Source of the DNA: Neocallimastix lanati (nom. inval.)
Lineage: Eukaryota > Neocallimastigomycota > Neocallimastigomycetes > Neocallimastigales > Neocallimastigaceae
Direction of reading: 5' to 3'
Length of the DNA: 64,000 nucleotides
NCBI GenBank assembly: GCA_016946835.1
Contig: JACVTC010000065.1
Span: forward strand, 621,001-685,000
Shown here: piece by piece, positions 35,806-48,912 of the stretch
Position numbering within the stretch: the stretch's first letter is position 1
How the letters are laid out: every line of letters begins with the position of its first letter
Translations under genes and position numbers: made by a program
Notes under the pieces: model-generated
Databases searched by the model: none
Seen by the model: only the letters and a program-made list of their open reading frames with translations
Told to the model about the DNA's origin: nothing

Positions 35806-37198
35806 TTAATGATAATATTAATACTAATAATGATAGTAATAATAACACAGAAAAATTGGAACATTTAGATATATCATATATAAACCAGCCAAATATTTCA
35901 AACGCAAAAAAAATTAACAAATTAAATAGAATTAAAGAGATAATATCCAATACTACAAACGAAAATGAAAATGGAGGTAATACTAAGACGTCAATATTAG
36001 AGAAACATATTAAAATGATCAATTTGGTTGATAATTATGATATAAATGATCTGGTTAAAGATGTTGCCAATATAGAAGTCAAACTTAAACTGGCACACTT
36101 ATTGGACTTATGTCCTAAATTTCGTACCGGGTTTAACAAAGAACAAAAATTAATTAAAAGTACCAGCAAAGAATTTTTAATAAATGCTTTATCATTATTA
36201 AGCGACTATAAAGTTATCAAAGTAAATGGTACTATTGAAGGATCCTCCGCAGAAATATTCTTAGACTCTTGTGCAAGTGTTAATTTAATCACTGCTGCTG
36301 CATTCGAAGTATAAGATAAATAAAACGGCCGTTGGAACTATTTCGGAAAGAATATTCCAGGCTTATTCTAATAATTATATTTCTTCGGATGTATACGAAT
36401 TAGAAATTGAAATAGGCGGCTACACTTTCAAAGACTATTTCAGAAAAATAGAAAAAGATGATATTTTCGACGTGTTAATTGGTATTGACACGCTTAAGAA
36501 AAATAGATTTGTGCTAGATTTAGTTGATGATACTTTATTACGTAAAAATGATAATGGTGATTTTATTGAACTTTCTAATTTAATGTATAATGTAAATTTT
36601 TCTAATGTTAATGATTTAAATATTAATAAAAATGATTCTGAAAATTATGTTACGCGTTGTGATGGTATTATCAATTATTGTGCGTGTTCAAATTTTTTGT
36701 GTAATGATACTTCTAATATAAATATTAGTGATTTTGATAATTTAATATTATCTAATGATGAAGTTCTTAATAATAATGATTTATTTTCTATTGATAATAA
36801 TGTGTTATTTCTTAATAATGATTCAAAAATTTTCCCGCTATTCTTTTAATAACTTCTGATGATAATTCATCTTTTGTCGATTTAAAATCTCTGCAAAGTG
36901 ATAAGAAATTTTCGCTTGTACACGACATATTATCTGAAGTACCTTCTTCTATTAGAGATTCAATTAAAATTTTATTTTTATCATACACGGATATTTTAGC
37001 TGTTAAAACAGATGATTTAGGTAATTCTAAATTATTTCCTCATAGAATTAATTTAGTTCCTGGTACTCACCCTGTTAAACAGAGAGCATATAGACTCTTT
37101 AAATACAAGCAGATGCTCTAAAAAAAGAAATAATTAAACTCATTAACAATAAATTAATTGTTCCTTCAAATTCTCCTTGGTCTTCACCAGTTGTTCTT
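34056..37198 (+). pseudogene. Element D middle region: Asn-rich linker, protease and RT start with frame breaks
   Basis: Three frames carry the readable pieces. 34283-35251 is almost pure Asn/Tyr. From about 35250 the reading continues in another frame to 36314 with a conserved HLKDNPVPIHTPAM-type segment and retropepsin active site D-S-C. The protease then continues in a third frame (36312-36849), and the RT N-terminus appears further on. Frame changes fall at an A8 run near 35243, near 36310, near 36838 and near 37100. Either the copy is decaying or homopolymer length errors or slippage are involved. The A-run cases could be assembly artefacts. Confidence 0.7.
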
Positions 37199-39487
37199 GT
37201 GTTAAAAAAAAATGGTCAAGTAAGAATGTGCGTTGATTATAGGGTAGTAAATAACTGTACGAAGAAAGATGCCTATGCCCTTCCTATTATCGATGATATT
37301 CTTTATTATGTAGGAAACACCGCAGTTCTTTCAACAATTGATTTATTTTCAGGATACCATCAAATTCCTATGCATCCTGATGATAGAGATATTACGTGTT
37401 TTACTACTATTTATGGAAATTTTAATTTTCAAGTTATGCCTTTTGGGTTGTGTAATGCTCCCGCAACTTTTCAAAGGGAGATGAACCGAATATTCTTCGA
37501 CTTGATTGGTGTTTGTGTCTTTGTCTATATCGATGATCTTGTTGTGTATTCTCCCTCAATGGATCAGCATATTAAAGATCTTGAAAAGGTTTTCAAAATT
37601 CTACATAATAATGGATTAAAAATTAATTTAGAGAAATGTCATTTTTTTAAAGAAGAAGTAGAATTATTAGGACACAAATTATCTACTAAAGGAATTAGTC
37701 CTATTGATTCAAAAGTGAATGTTATTATGAATTGGTTACCTCCTAAAAATATTAAGCAACTACGTTCTTTTTTAGGTGCTATTGGCTATTATAGGAAATT
37801 CATTTATAATTTTGCTCAAATTGCTAAACCATTATATGAACTTACAAAAAAAAATGTTCCTTTTGTATGGACTGATACTACTAATAAGGCTTTTGTTGAA
37901 TTAAAAAATAAAATAATTTCTGCACCTATTTTATCACCTCCTGTTTTTGAAAAACCATTTATTATTCGTACGGACGCCTCTAAATATGGTATTGGTGGAG
38001 TTCTTATTCAGTTAGATGAGAATAATGATGAAAAGCCTATTTATTTTGAAAGTCGTACCTTAGTAAATGCAGAATTAAACTATAGTATTACGGATTTGGA
38101 AGGATTAGCTGCTTACTATTGTGTTATGAAATTTAGACCATTTTTAACAGGTAATAATTTTGAAACTATTTTGTACACTGATCATAAACCCTTAGTTTAT
38201 ATTTTCAATAGTAAAGAACCTACTTCTAGCCGTCATATTAAATGGATTACAGAATTCAGTATTTTAAAAGTTAAAGTTTTATATGAAGAGGGGAGGAGAA
38301 ATGTAATTGCAGATGCACTTTCAAGATTAAATTCTGGTGAAGATATACAAAATAAGAATGTAGAAGAAAATAAAAATATTATTTTGGAAAACAATTTTAA
38401 TAAAGATAATAATTCAATTAAAAATATTATTTTAAAAGAGAATATAAGAAATAATAATTCTAATGAAATTAATAAATCAAGAAATAAAATCAGTAGGGAA
38501 AATACTAATGACAATTTATTTATAAAAATAGACAATAAAAATACTATTAAAAATAGCAATTTATCTGAAAAAATAAAAATAAATAATATCACAAATAATC
38601 ATAAATTATATGAGAATGAAAACAATAATAATTATAATAAAAATAATATCTCTGATAAAAAAATAGAAATTAATGGGTTTAATAAAAATAGTAACTTTAA
38701 TACCAATAATAATTATATTAAAAATAACAATTATAATAAAAACAATAATCATAATGAAAATAGCAATTGTAATAAAAATAGCAATTATGATAAAGGCAAT
38801 AATCCTAATGAAAATAATTTTGTTGGAAATAATAATAGGAATAAAAATAATAATCTCAATGAAAATAATAATTATAATAAAATTAATTACTTAGATGAAA
38901 AATTAAAAAATTGTAACATTACTCAAAATAACTATTCAAATGAAAACAAAGAAAATTATAATACAAAATATAATAATATACATGATGCATATAAAAATAA
39001 TAATTATTTAACAAAGGAAACAAGTTTTAAAACCGAAATATTAAATAATAATGTAATTCAAAATAATGTATTATTTAGAGATATAAAAAATGAGAGTACA
39101 ACAAATGAAAATTCAAAAGAAAATGAAAATGAAAAAAATAATATTGTAAATCAAAATAATATAAGCATTAATAATAAATTCAATAAAATTTTGAATATTG
39201 ATAAAAATATTAACAAAAAATCTCTTAATAAAAATGAACAAGAAGATCATAGAAGTATAACTATAGGAAAAAAGAAATATAATAATATTTTAAAAATTGA
39301 TAAAATTAATAATAATTTTTCAAATAATAACTTTCAAAAGGATGATAATAATGAAATGTTAAATACTCATTATAATAAAATAAATAATGATATAAATAAA
39401 AATTACTCAAGAAATATTTTATCTAACAATAATGTATATCTAGATACAAATTTCGTAATAAATGTTACACCTAATAATAATGATTAC

Positions 39488-39522
<35 letters not shown>

Positions 39523-40726
39523 AATAAATAATAATGAAAATAATAATGATGATGAAAAATTTTTAAATGATTTTATTGATAATTATATAAAACAAAAATT
39601 TGTAGAAATAGATGGGATTATTTATTATAAACAAAATAATAATTTAAGAAGAGTAATTTTTGATGAAAAAGAAAAATGGAAATTAATTAATTTAGCACAT
39701 AACGTAGGACATGAAGGTTGTTATAAAACCTATCATAGATTAAAAAGATATTACTTTTGGAAAGGAATGAATAAAGATATAAAAATATTTATAAAATGTT
39801 GTAAGAAATGTCAAATGTATAAGCCACAGCCTCAAAATAAATACCCTGAAGATATTCCAACACCACCAGGATTGTCTTTCACAAGAGTTGGTTTAGATTT
39901 AGTTGGTCCATTATATACAACTGCTAGAGGAAATAGATATATCATAGTATTAGTTGACTACCTTACCAAATGGGTGGAAGCCGAACCATTAGAAAAAACA
40001 GAATCTGAAGATGTAATAAGATTTTTAATTAATGTGTTTTCGAGGCATGGAATACCAGAGTTATTAATTACAGATAATGGCCCACAACTTATTTCAGATA
40101 AAACTAAAGCTTTTCTCGATTTGCATGATGTATATGTACATAATGTGGCTACGTATCATCCACCTTCTAATGGAGAAGTTGAGAATAGAAATAGAGAAAT
40201 TGGAAAATATTTGCGGCTTTTAGGAAAAAATAATAAAGATTGGGATGATATTCTACCTAGTGCTTTATGGGCGCTTAGAACAGCGAAGAATGAAGTAACA
40301 AAATATAGCAGTTTTGAATTACTTTATGGTAGAAGGGATTTGCAACCTTTCGAACTTACAATTAATGTTGATCAAAAACATGAAGATGAAACTGATGAAG
40401 AATATTATTTAAGAAAATTTATTACACATAATAAATGGATTAATGAAGCTATTCGGAATATAGAAACTGCTAATGAACTATGGAAAGATAGAAGAAAACA
40501 AATTAAAAGATTAAGAAGTGAATTTAAACCTGGAGATTTAGTATTAATCAGGAATTTTAATAGAAGAAAATTGGACCCTTATTTTATTGGACCATTAAAA
40601 ATAGTTAAGCAACAATTTAATACTGTTACAGTTTGTGATCCAATTACTAATGAAGTTGCCGAAAGAAATATACATCTTAAAAATGTTATTCCTTATATAA
40701 GTAGTTTTGTAGAAATCACTGATTAA
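37199..40726 (+). CDS. RT-RNaseH-integrase of element D with ~400-aa Asn-rich insert
   Basis: 1175-residue open frame, joined upstream to protease and RT start by broken frames; the first residue given is only the start of the open stretch, not a true initiator. RT has Y-I-D-D at D112/D113, and RNase H has T-D-A-S near 260. Residues of about 385-785 are an Asn/Lys/Ile/Glu low-complexity stretch with no counterpart in B. Integrase follows: H/H/C/C zinc module (C-C-K-K-C), first Asp in G-L-D-L-V-G-P, second in T-D-N-G-P-Q, Glu in S-N-G-E-V-E-N, and a GPL-type tail. The catalytic residues look intact. Confidence 0.85.
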
Positions 40727-40770
40727 TATTAATATTTTAAAAATAATAATAGTTTAAAATAAATCACTAC

Positions 40771-40832
<62 letters not shown>

Positions 40833-40985
40833 AATAATCATATAATTATATTACAAAAAAAAATTTTTTTTTTAAAAAAAAAAAAAAAAAAAAAAATAAT
40901 GCCTTATAAATTTTAAAATTTATTATTTCATACAAATATTCTTTAGACTTCAAGGGACGAAGTCTGATCTAAAGCGTGGGCGTTC
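40727..40985 (+). other. Element D 3' untranslated region and polypurine tract
   Basis: Two long A-runs (about 40773-40816 and 40877-40897), then CTTCAAGGGACGAAGTCTGA, a short hairpin also found in C at 3600, and the purine-rich AAAGCGTGGGCGTTC directly before the 3' LTR. Confidence 0.65.
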
Positions 40986-41635
40986 TGATACAAGATGAAA
41001 AGAAAAATAATGATATTTTAAAATTATTATTAAATTATATTAATTATATAAAGTTTGTAAAATATATATTATTATAAAATTAATTATATAAAAATGATGA
41101 ATTATATTAATTATAAATCATATAAAATAATATTATTAGAGTATAAAATTTAATTATTATAATATAAACTTTTATATTAATGTTTATATAAAATATAACA
41201 ATTATGATTTAATATAGAGATAATAATTATAAAAAAAAATATATAAAAATATTATAAAAAAAAAAATGTTTTTGTTAAAAAATTATTGATATATGTTAAT
41301 TAGTAATAGTTGATTTAATATAAGAAAAATGTTTTAATTAGTTAAGATAGTAGTTTAGTTATTAGTTTTAATAAAATTAGTTGTTTAAGTAATTAATTGT
41401 AGAATATTATAATTAAATTATAATTATTAATAGTTAATTAATATGATAAAAATAAAATAAAATAAAATAAAATAAAATAAAATAAAATATTACAAAACAA
41501 ATATCCTAAAATAAAAATTTTAAATAATTAAATAAAATAATTAATATTATTATTAGAATATATAATTTAATACAATTCCCCAGTGTAGCGCCCAAAACTA
41601 TCGTAAATACGAATATTTAAAAATATATCGTATCA
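40986..41635 (+). repeat. 3' LTR of element D
   Basis: 650 bp, TGATACAAGATG to CGTATCA, partner of 31534-32199, followed by TSD ATTG. Confidence 0.9.
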
Positions 41636-41639
41636 ATTG

Positions 41640-42486
41640 TGTTACGGTACAATTAAATAAAGAAAAATTAAGCTATTTAAAGAAAATATTAAAGTAAAAA
41701 ATATCATTAACAATTATAAATAAATAATAAAAAAATTGAATATTAAAATATTAGTTATAGAATATTATAAAGTTAAATAAAAATAATTAGATGTATTAAA
41801 AAATCATGTATTAATTATATTATTTAATATTGTAAAATTTTTATATAATATTTTAATAATTTAGAAAATTTAAGTTTATTATATTTTTATTATTATATTT
41901 TTATTATTAAATTTTTATTATTAAATTTTTATTATTAATTTTTTTATTTTCATTTTTAATCCAATCAAATAAATATTTTATTAGTATAAAAAAGAACAAA
42001 GTAACACAATACTTTTGTTCTCTCCCTTTTTTTCTTACGACTTTATTATTATATTATTTTTTTAATATTTTCTAAAAGTTAAATAATAAATTAAATAGTT
42101 TAAAATAAATTAAAATATATTAAATAGTTTTTTTCTAAATTTAATGTTTTAAAAGTGTTTAATTAATAGTTTTTGTGTTTAGTGTATAATATTAAGATAA
42201 GTATAGTATAAAATTAGTTTAGTAATAGATTAATTGTATTAAACATTTTATAGAAATAGTAATAGATTTAGAGAAATTGTTTAATTTAGATTAGAATAGT
42301 TTAGATTAAGATATTAGTTTAAGTTATTTTAACTTAGTTTAGATTCTTTTAGATTAGGATAGTTTAGACTAAAATTAGAGTAGTTTATTAATTAATTTAG
42401 GTTTAGAATTAGAGAATATTATTTTAAATTTTTCCTTATTATTAGAATATATTATTTTATTAATAAAATCTTCAGATCTTGTACCA
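41640..42486 (+). repeat. Solo LTR, family E (right copy)
   Basis: 847 bp, TGTTACGG to CTTGTACCA, flanked by ATTG (41636-41639 and 42487-42490). Nearly identical to 28868-29716. No E internal sequence lies between the two copies. Confidence 0.85.
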
Positions 42487-42490
42487 ATTG

Positions 42491-43046
42491 TAACAGATAC
42501 ATGGTAACTTCAAGCCTATCCAATGATAGTTCTTTGGTTACGTAACGTATCTCTAAACAGCTAGTAATTTCGGCTAATCAAATAAAATCTTTTGTTAATT
42601 TCGTACATTAAATTTTATTATTTTATTATTAATTATATAGTTAAATACTTAATTAAATATATTTTATTTAGTGATTAATAAACTAAGTTAAATTAAATTA
42701 TTTACCAATCATAATATTATTGACATGTATAAATAATAATTGAACTTGTAACTGTAACGCACTAGCGTTACTATTAACGTAAATTGTTGATATAAATATT
42801 AATATTAATAAATAAAATATAATTATTAAATAAAATATATTACTCAGTGTAAGCCCAGTAACTGATTACAAATAGAGTTATAAAGTGCTGCGCTATATTC
42901 TAGTGTAATAGGAAATAATAGTTATTAATTAATTAATTTAGTGTTTATTATTAACAACTCGGATAGAGAGGTGTTAAGTTATCTTAGCCTTTAGATTTAA
43001 TTGTTATTCGTTATTTTAGTTAATAATAAACGTACCTTTTATAATG
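42491..43046. other. Unclassified retroelement remnant
   Basis: GC-richer than its surroundings at both ends. Contains a perfect GTAACGC/GCGTTAC hairpin (42754-42771) and an ACTCAGTGTAAGCCCAGTA stretch (about 42842) reminiscent of D-type U5. No open frame and no clear boundary. Confidence 0.35.
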
Positions 43047-43051
43047 ATTTT

Positions 43052-43705
43052 TGATACGATACCACCATAAAAATAAGATTTAGGTAAGAAATTTAGGTTA
43101 GAAATATTGTATAAATATTATTGGTTATAATAATTAAAATAATTTATATATAGTTATTCAAATAATTATTTTTAAAAGCATGGTTAATTCTTTTATCATA
43201 ATTAAAATAGATAAATTATATTATTAATGATTCTATTATTATGATAATAAATTAATTCATCATTATTATTAATAAGTTTTATTTTATATTTTAAATATTA
43301 TTTTGAGAATTATATAGTTTTAGGAATTATATTATAAATATTGATAATTATATTTTATTTAGGAAATATATTTTAAATATTAATAGTTAAATATATTTAA
43401 TAATGAAATTGAAGTTTTAAATAAAGTTATTAGGAAATTAATAGTTTAAGAAGTATGTTTAATAAAAATATAATATTAAATAATTATTTTAACAATTATA
43501 TAAAATTAAGAGAATGTAATAATAAATATTTATGTATGTAAAAATAAAATTATAAAAATAAATAAATAATAAAATATTATTATAAAACATTATTATTAAT
43601 TATTTTCTTATATTTATTAGAATATATTATCGTGTCATAATTCCCTAGAGAAACGACCAAATAAATAAATAACTAGATATGGAATATTTTAAATATTCTG
43701 TATCA
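43052..43705 (+). repeat. Solo LTR, family F (second copy)
   Basis: 654 bp, TGATACGATACC to TCTGTATCA, perfect 5-bp TSD ATTTT (43047-43051 and 43706-43710). Homologous to 9941-10597 over its full length. Confidence 0.88.
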
Positions 43706-43712
43706 ATTTTAT

Positions 43713-45244
43713 TGTAAGAATCTGTAATTATTTGCTAACAAATAATTATATTTTCTTAGTTTGTTAAAGTTTTGTGATAATTTGGTCTTAACGATTAGGT
43801 CAAGATGCCAAATTATAGTAATTAATTAATAATTTAATTTTACTCTTATTTAAAACATATTGTTATTAGTAAATTTTATAATTAAGTTTTTTATTTAAAA
43901 TATAAATTTTATTTAATCTTAATAATATTTTATTACATTATTATTTTATATAATTATTACTATAATTTAAATTACAATAATCCTACAAAGGATTAATCAA
44001 AAGATTTAAACATGTATTTATATAAAATAATTAATTATTAAAATATTAATTATTAATATGAATATGTAATAGTATTAATATAAGTTTGATATTGATAATA
44101 TAATATAAGATAATAATATAAATATTTAATATAAATAAAATATAAGAATATAATATTTGCTAAATATTATATTTTATAATTAAAATATAATATGTAGAAA
44201 TTAATTTAATGACAATCACATGTTTACATTATTTAATATATATTAATTTCAATATGTTAATAATATTTAGTAATTAGTTGGCCTAGACTAATTCCTAAAT
44301 ATTTTTATAAAGTTAATTTAATAATAATTATTATATTATTATTTTTTAATATTGAAATTCAAATAACTGAATTATTGAAATTGAATTGAAATTCAGTTAT
44401 TATCTTAACATAGTTAAGTTATTATAACTATAACTTTATTTAATTACATATAATATATTTATTTAATTTATTTAATTTAATTTTAAATATTCATTAATTT
44501 AACAAAATTTATTTAATTAATTTTAAATAATATATTTACAATATGTTAAATTCTCTACTGTAACTAATGTATTCTGTATTGTATTGCATTCTGTATTTTA
44601 TAATGTATTCTGTATTTTATAATGCATTCTGTATTTTATTAACTATTTAATTTTATATTTTTAATATAAGGATAAATTATATGATCGAAATATCTTTATT
44701 ATTTTATTCTTTTATTTTCAATCATTAGATTAGATTAGAAAATCGGTTAATTAAGATTTTTTCCAATTACTTTTTAGAAGTAATCGGTTTTACTTAATTA
44801 ATGCGATGATCGATATGGATAGAATATCGATCGAAAACTTATCTAGGTTTTTCTATCTAATCTTTTCCTAGATAAGAGATTTTTTAAGATTAGAAAACCC
44901 TTTCTTATTTAACCTTATTTTCATAAAAAAATTTAAATAAGGCTCTTGAGTTCTCTTTGAGAAATCAAGAGTTATTATTATAAAAAACATAGTTATAATA
45001 GTAACAATTTTATATTTTTAACTTTAATAAATTAATAAAATATTTTATTCAAAAAACATATTTTAAAATCAAATTTATACAAACAATTCTTCTCTTACTT
45101 CTTTGTTATTATTATAATTAATTTTATAATAAACTCTAAAGGTAAAAAAAATTTATCTTATTTTATTTTCTCAACTTAATGAATTAGTCGTTAAGTTGTA
45201 GTCAATAATTCTATTTTGAGTTGGTTCTTAATAGAATTATTACA
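43713..45244 (+). repeat. Solo LTR, family S, interrupted by an L LTR
   Basis: TGTAAGAATC to AATTATTACA, TSD TTTAT (43708-43712 and 45245-45249). An L LTR sits inside at 43762-44410. Its second half carries the ATATCGATC palindrome, the interlocked inverted repeats and the AATCAAGAGTTATTATTATA motif. Confidence 0.87.
43762..44410. repeat. Solo LTR, family L, nested in S LTR
   Basis: 649 bp, TGTTAAAG to TATCTTAACA, perfect TSD TAGTT (43757-43761 and 44411-44415). The opposite orientation of this sequence is at 58907-59563. Confidence 0.87.
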
Positions 45245-45300
45245 TTTATATGTAATAATTTAATTAAAAAATTATAATTAAATTATTAATCATTAATATT

Positions 45301-46530
45301 TGTCACGAATACTAGTGGAATTGAAGTTAAAATTCACTATTAGATCAATTGAAATTTAATTTAGTTATTGACAAAAATTATTTTAATTCGATTTTAATTA
45401 TAAAAATAAATATTAGAAACATTAAAGAATTAGAAACCAAAGGGTTTGGACTTATTTATTAAAGATAATTCAATTTAATTTAACCCTTAAGAATTTAATA
45501 AAAATAACATGAAGAAAAACAACGATAATTCAACAAATAATGGAAATATCATATTGTAATTCCCGCTAAAATTATATTCATTAAAAAGTTACGGTCGAGA
45601 ACTACAACATATGTTAAAATCAACCTTATTGGACAACTAAATAACGAGATATTGGACTTTAAAGATATTTAAATATAAAAATATAATTTAATTATTTAAT
45701 TAAGACCCTAAATTATTAATTAAGAAATTTATACTAGATAAATCTCTTAACTTGGAAATTATATTATTAATTTTTATTATTAACTAATAATACAGAATTA
45801 GTTATTAGTAATAGTTTTATATTATTTTAAATAAGTTTTATAAGTTTTATATATTTTATTATTATATATTTTTATTCAATTATTTTCTAAAAGATTCTAA
45901 GGAATTCTTTATCATTCTAAAGATTTCCGAAAAAGAATTTTTAATTAGTTTTAATATTTTATTTTATTTTATTTTATTTTATATTTTATTATTAAATTAG
46001 TTTTATTATTAAATTAGTTTTATTATTAAATTGTTTATGAATAATTATATAGTTATTTTATTAAAAGATTCTTATCAATATTATTTTATTATTATATTTT
46101 ATATAGTTTATATACATGTATAAATATATTAAGATTAAAATGTATTATTTAATTATATTGTTAATTATTAATTCAGTTTAGTATAAAAAGGATTTGAAAT
46201 TCCATATTTTGAATTCTTTGTAAGATTATTATCCTTTAATTAAATTCTAACTATTAACATAAAGTTAATGAATTAATTATAACAATAAATAATTTTTTAT
46301 ATTAATCTTAGTTAAAATTTTGTTATTAAAATATATATTAAATAAAGTTCTAATAAAACATAAATCTTAAATATTGAAATCTTAATTATAAAACTCTGTG
46401 TGTGTTATTTATTATTTAAATTTAATTAAATTGTTATAATTAATAAAAACATCTTGACCTGACCAATTTAACCCAAACTAGGAAAGATATAGCAAGAATC
46501 TTACCTAAACACTCAATATTAAATTTAACA
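45301..46530. repeat. Solo LTR, family M (second copy)
   Basis: 1230 bp, TGTCACGAATACTAG to ATTTAACA, perfect TSD ATATT (45296-45300 and 46531-46535). Homologous to 16919-18118. Confidence 0.88.
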
Positions 46531-46725
46531 ATATTAGCTCTAACTGCTAATATTAAAGGTTTAGAAAAGAATCATACTTACCTATGGTTCTTTCTAATTA
46601 TTGAGTTTATTATAACGAATTATAATAGACGAAACACTGAAATTGATAAAGAAAAGTTTTAATTATAAAATTTGTTTTTAAAATAATTTGTTTTATTAAT
46701 TATTAGAAACTTTAAATGTTAAAAC

Positions 46726-46756
<31 letters not shown>

Positions 46757-47323
46757 ATTATATTTGTTATAATAATAGCTCTTGATTTCTCAAAGAGAAC
46801 TCAAGAGCCTTATTTATACTGTTTGTCAAAATAAGGTTAAAATCAAAAAGGGTTCTAATCTTAACAAATCTCTTATCTAGGAAAAGACTAGAAGAAAAAC
46901 CTAGATAAGTTTTTGATCGATATTCTATCCATATCGATCATCGCGTTAATTATGTAAAACCGATTACTTTTAAGAAATAATTGGAAAAACCTTAATTAAC
47001 CGATTACTTAATCTAATATAATGATCGAAAATGAAAGAATAAAATAATGAAAATTATTTCGATCATAAAATTTAAAATTTAATCTATTTAGTTCTATTTT
47101 ATAGAACTTTACATAAAAATATAAAACAATACATTAATAATAAAAATACATCATTAATAAAATACAGAATACATGATAGAATACAGAATACATGATAAAA
47201 TACAGAATAGTGTTTTAGTTTATGATTTAATAAGTAAGAGAAAACTAAAACTAATAAATTTAATAATTAAGTGACTAATTAAATAAATTTAATACTGTTT
47301 TAAATGTATAAAAATTATTTAAT

Positions 47324-47946
47324 TGTAATGAATCCGTCAATAAAAAACAGATTATAACAATAAAAAAAACACTACAATTTAAACAAATGAAATTAAAGTA
47401 ATTTCTTTTATTAATAAATTCTTTTATTAATTATAAACTTCTTTTATGTTATTAACTGTAAAATAGTTAATAACTAATACATCGATTTAATTAAGAAAAA
47501 TTACATGTATTTATATTTTTTCTTATTACAATATTAATATATGATGTTATTTAATAATATATGTAAAACTATTTATTTATAAACAAAAGATTTTTTAATT
47601 AATAATTTTTATTATTTATTAATTTACTAAAACTAAAATTAATTTTTTAAACTCTTTATTTTATTTATTATTTTAATACTTATAATAATTTTAATTATAT
47701 ATTTAATATTGAAAAACTATTTTTATAAATATTAACTATTTAAGATTATTCCTAAATTAATATTTAACTATTTAAAACTAAACTAAATTAACTAAACTAA
47801 TTAAAAAATATTTTCAATTTAAAAAAATAATTAAATTTTATTTCAATAAATTATATATTAAAAAAAATAATTCATATACATTAAATAAATTAATTGTACG
47901 AAAAATTAAGCTATTTAATGTATTAAAGATTTATTAAATCTTTACA
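47324..47946. repeat. Solo LTR, family P
   Basis: 623 bp, TGTAATGAATCC to ATCTTTACA, perfect TSD TTAAT (47319-47323 and 47947-47951), nested in the minus-strand S LTR. The ends resemble S-type LTRs on the minus strand; the interior is not obviously homologous. Confidence 0.75.
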
Positions 47947-48120
47947 TTAATTAAATATAATTTTAATATTAAACTAAATAAAATTTTAATATATAATTAA
48001 ATAAATTATTAATTATAATTAAGTGTATAAATGAAATATGAATTAAATAAAAGTTATATTAATTATAACTTAACTAAGAGAATATAATTATTTTGTTGAA
48101 AATAATTATATTTTCTTACA

Positions 48121-48908
48121 TTAAAATACAGAATGAACAAATAATACTAATTGTGCTAGAATAATATAAATTATTCTAACCTTATAGATTATTCTATTCT
48201 ATATAATTGGAACTTTCCAATATTCTTCAAATATTACTAAATAGAAATCTTAAGTTAATAAATCACCAATTAACTTATAATTCCTTTTTGAATTATCGAT
48301 CCGATTCCATTATAATGCATTAAAAATCTTTAGCCAAGAATATTGTCCTTGCCCACTTAATATATTAATATTATATTTCTTTTGTAATATGTTATATTGA
48401 AAATAATCAAATCTATTTAATTAGTTATTAAAATTTTCGTTATCAATTTAAATTTATTTTTAATTACTAAATTTAACTAAACCACAATTAAAATATTCTG
48501 TATAATCTCTTTATTTTTATTTTATATATATTAATATTAAACTATTATTAAATAATTAATAATTCAATAATATATAACTACTATTTATAACAATAATATT
48601 ATTAACTAAAATAATAATTCAATTTCAATTTAAATGTTTCATTTATTAAAATAATTAGTAATTAGTTTATTAAAAAAATAGTTAGGCTTTACAAATTTTA
48701 ATTTGATAAAAAAATATAAATACATTTTTTAGTGAAATAAAAAATAATCAATAACTTACTTTTATTAAATAAATAATTATATTATTATTTTTCTTTTATA
48801 AATTTAAATAAATAAATATTGATTTTAAAACAAATTATTTTTTTTTATTGCAATTTAATTATTTGTGTTAATTATTATTATATTCCTAAAACTATATGAA
48901 CCATACCA
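48121..48908 (+). repeat. J-like LTR, left end degraded
   Basis: ACAAATAATAC near the start and TTGGAACTTTCCAATATTC at about 48202 follow the order of J LTRs, and the end GAACCATACCA matches J at 9926. The expected TGATAAAG start is mutated. Followed by TTTA. Confidence 0.5.
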
Positions 48909-48912
48909 TTTA

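Larger units (their letters stand above)
31534..41635 (+). mobile_element. Asn-rich Ty3/gypsy element D
   Basis: 10.1-kb element. 5' LTR 31534-32199 (666 bp), 3' LTR 40986-41635 (650 bp), ends TGATACAAGATG and CGTATCA, TSD ATTG (30552-30555, displaced by the S solo LTR, and 41636-41639). The LTRs differ by several substitutions and small indels, so D is older than S or B. The interior codes for Gag, protease, RT, RNase H and integrase with large poly-Asn expansions from AAT/AAC microsatellites and several frame changes. Confidence 0.9.
45251..48120 (-). repeat. Solo LTR, family S, minus strand, interrupted by M and P LTRs
   Basis: TGTAATAATTTAATT to TTTTCTTACA, reverse complement of plus-strand S LTRs, placed one base after the TSD of the previous S copy. 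Two later insertions split it (45301-46530 and 47324-47946). Flanks ttata and ttaaa match imperfectly. Confidence 0.75.

Noticed and set aside
33361-35864. Long Ile-rich open frames on both strands over the Asn-rich region
   Set aside because: They are frame shadows of AAT/AAC microsatellites: the same repeat reads as Asn, Ile or Ile/Val in other frames. Only the Asn frame joins recognisable domains.
28868-42486. E LTRs read as the two ends of one E element enclosing everything between
   Set aside because: No PBS or coding sequence of an E interior is present; after removing B, S and D only ATTG remains between the two LTRs, which fits two separate insertions better.
42754-42771. Perfect GTAACGC/GCGTTAC hairpin as a terminator or protein site
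   Set aside because: Single occurrence in an unclassified remnant, with no downstream context to assign a role.
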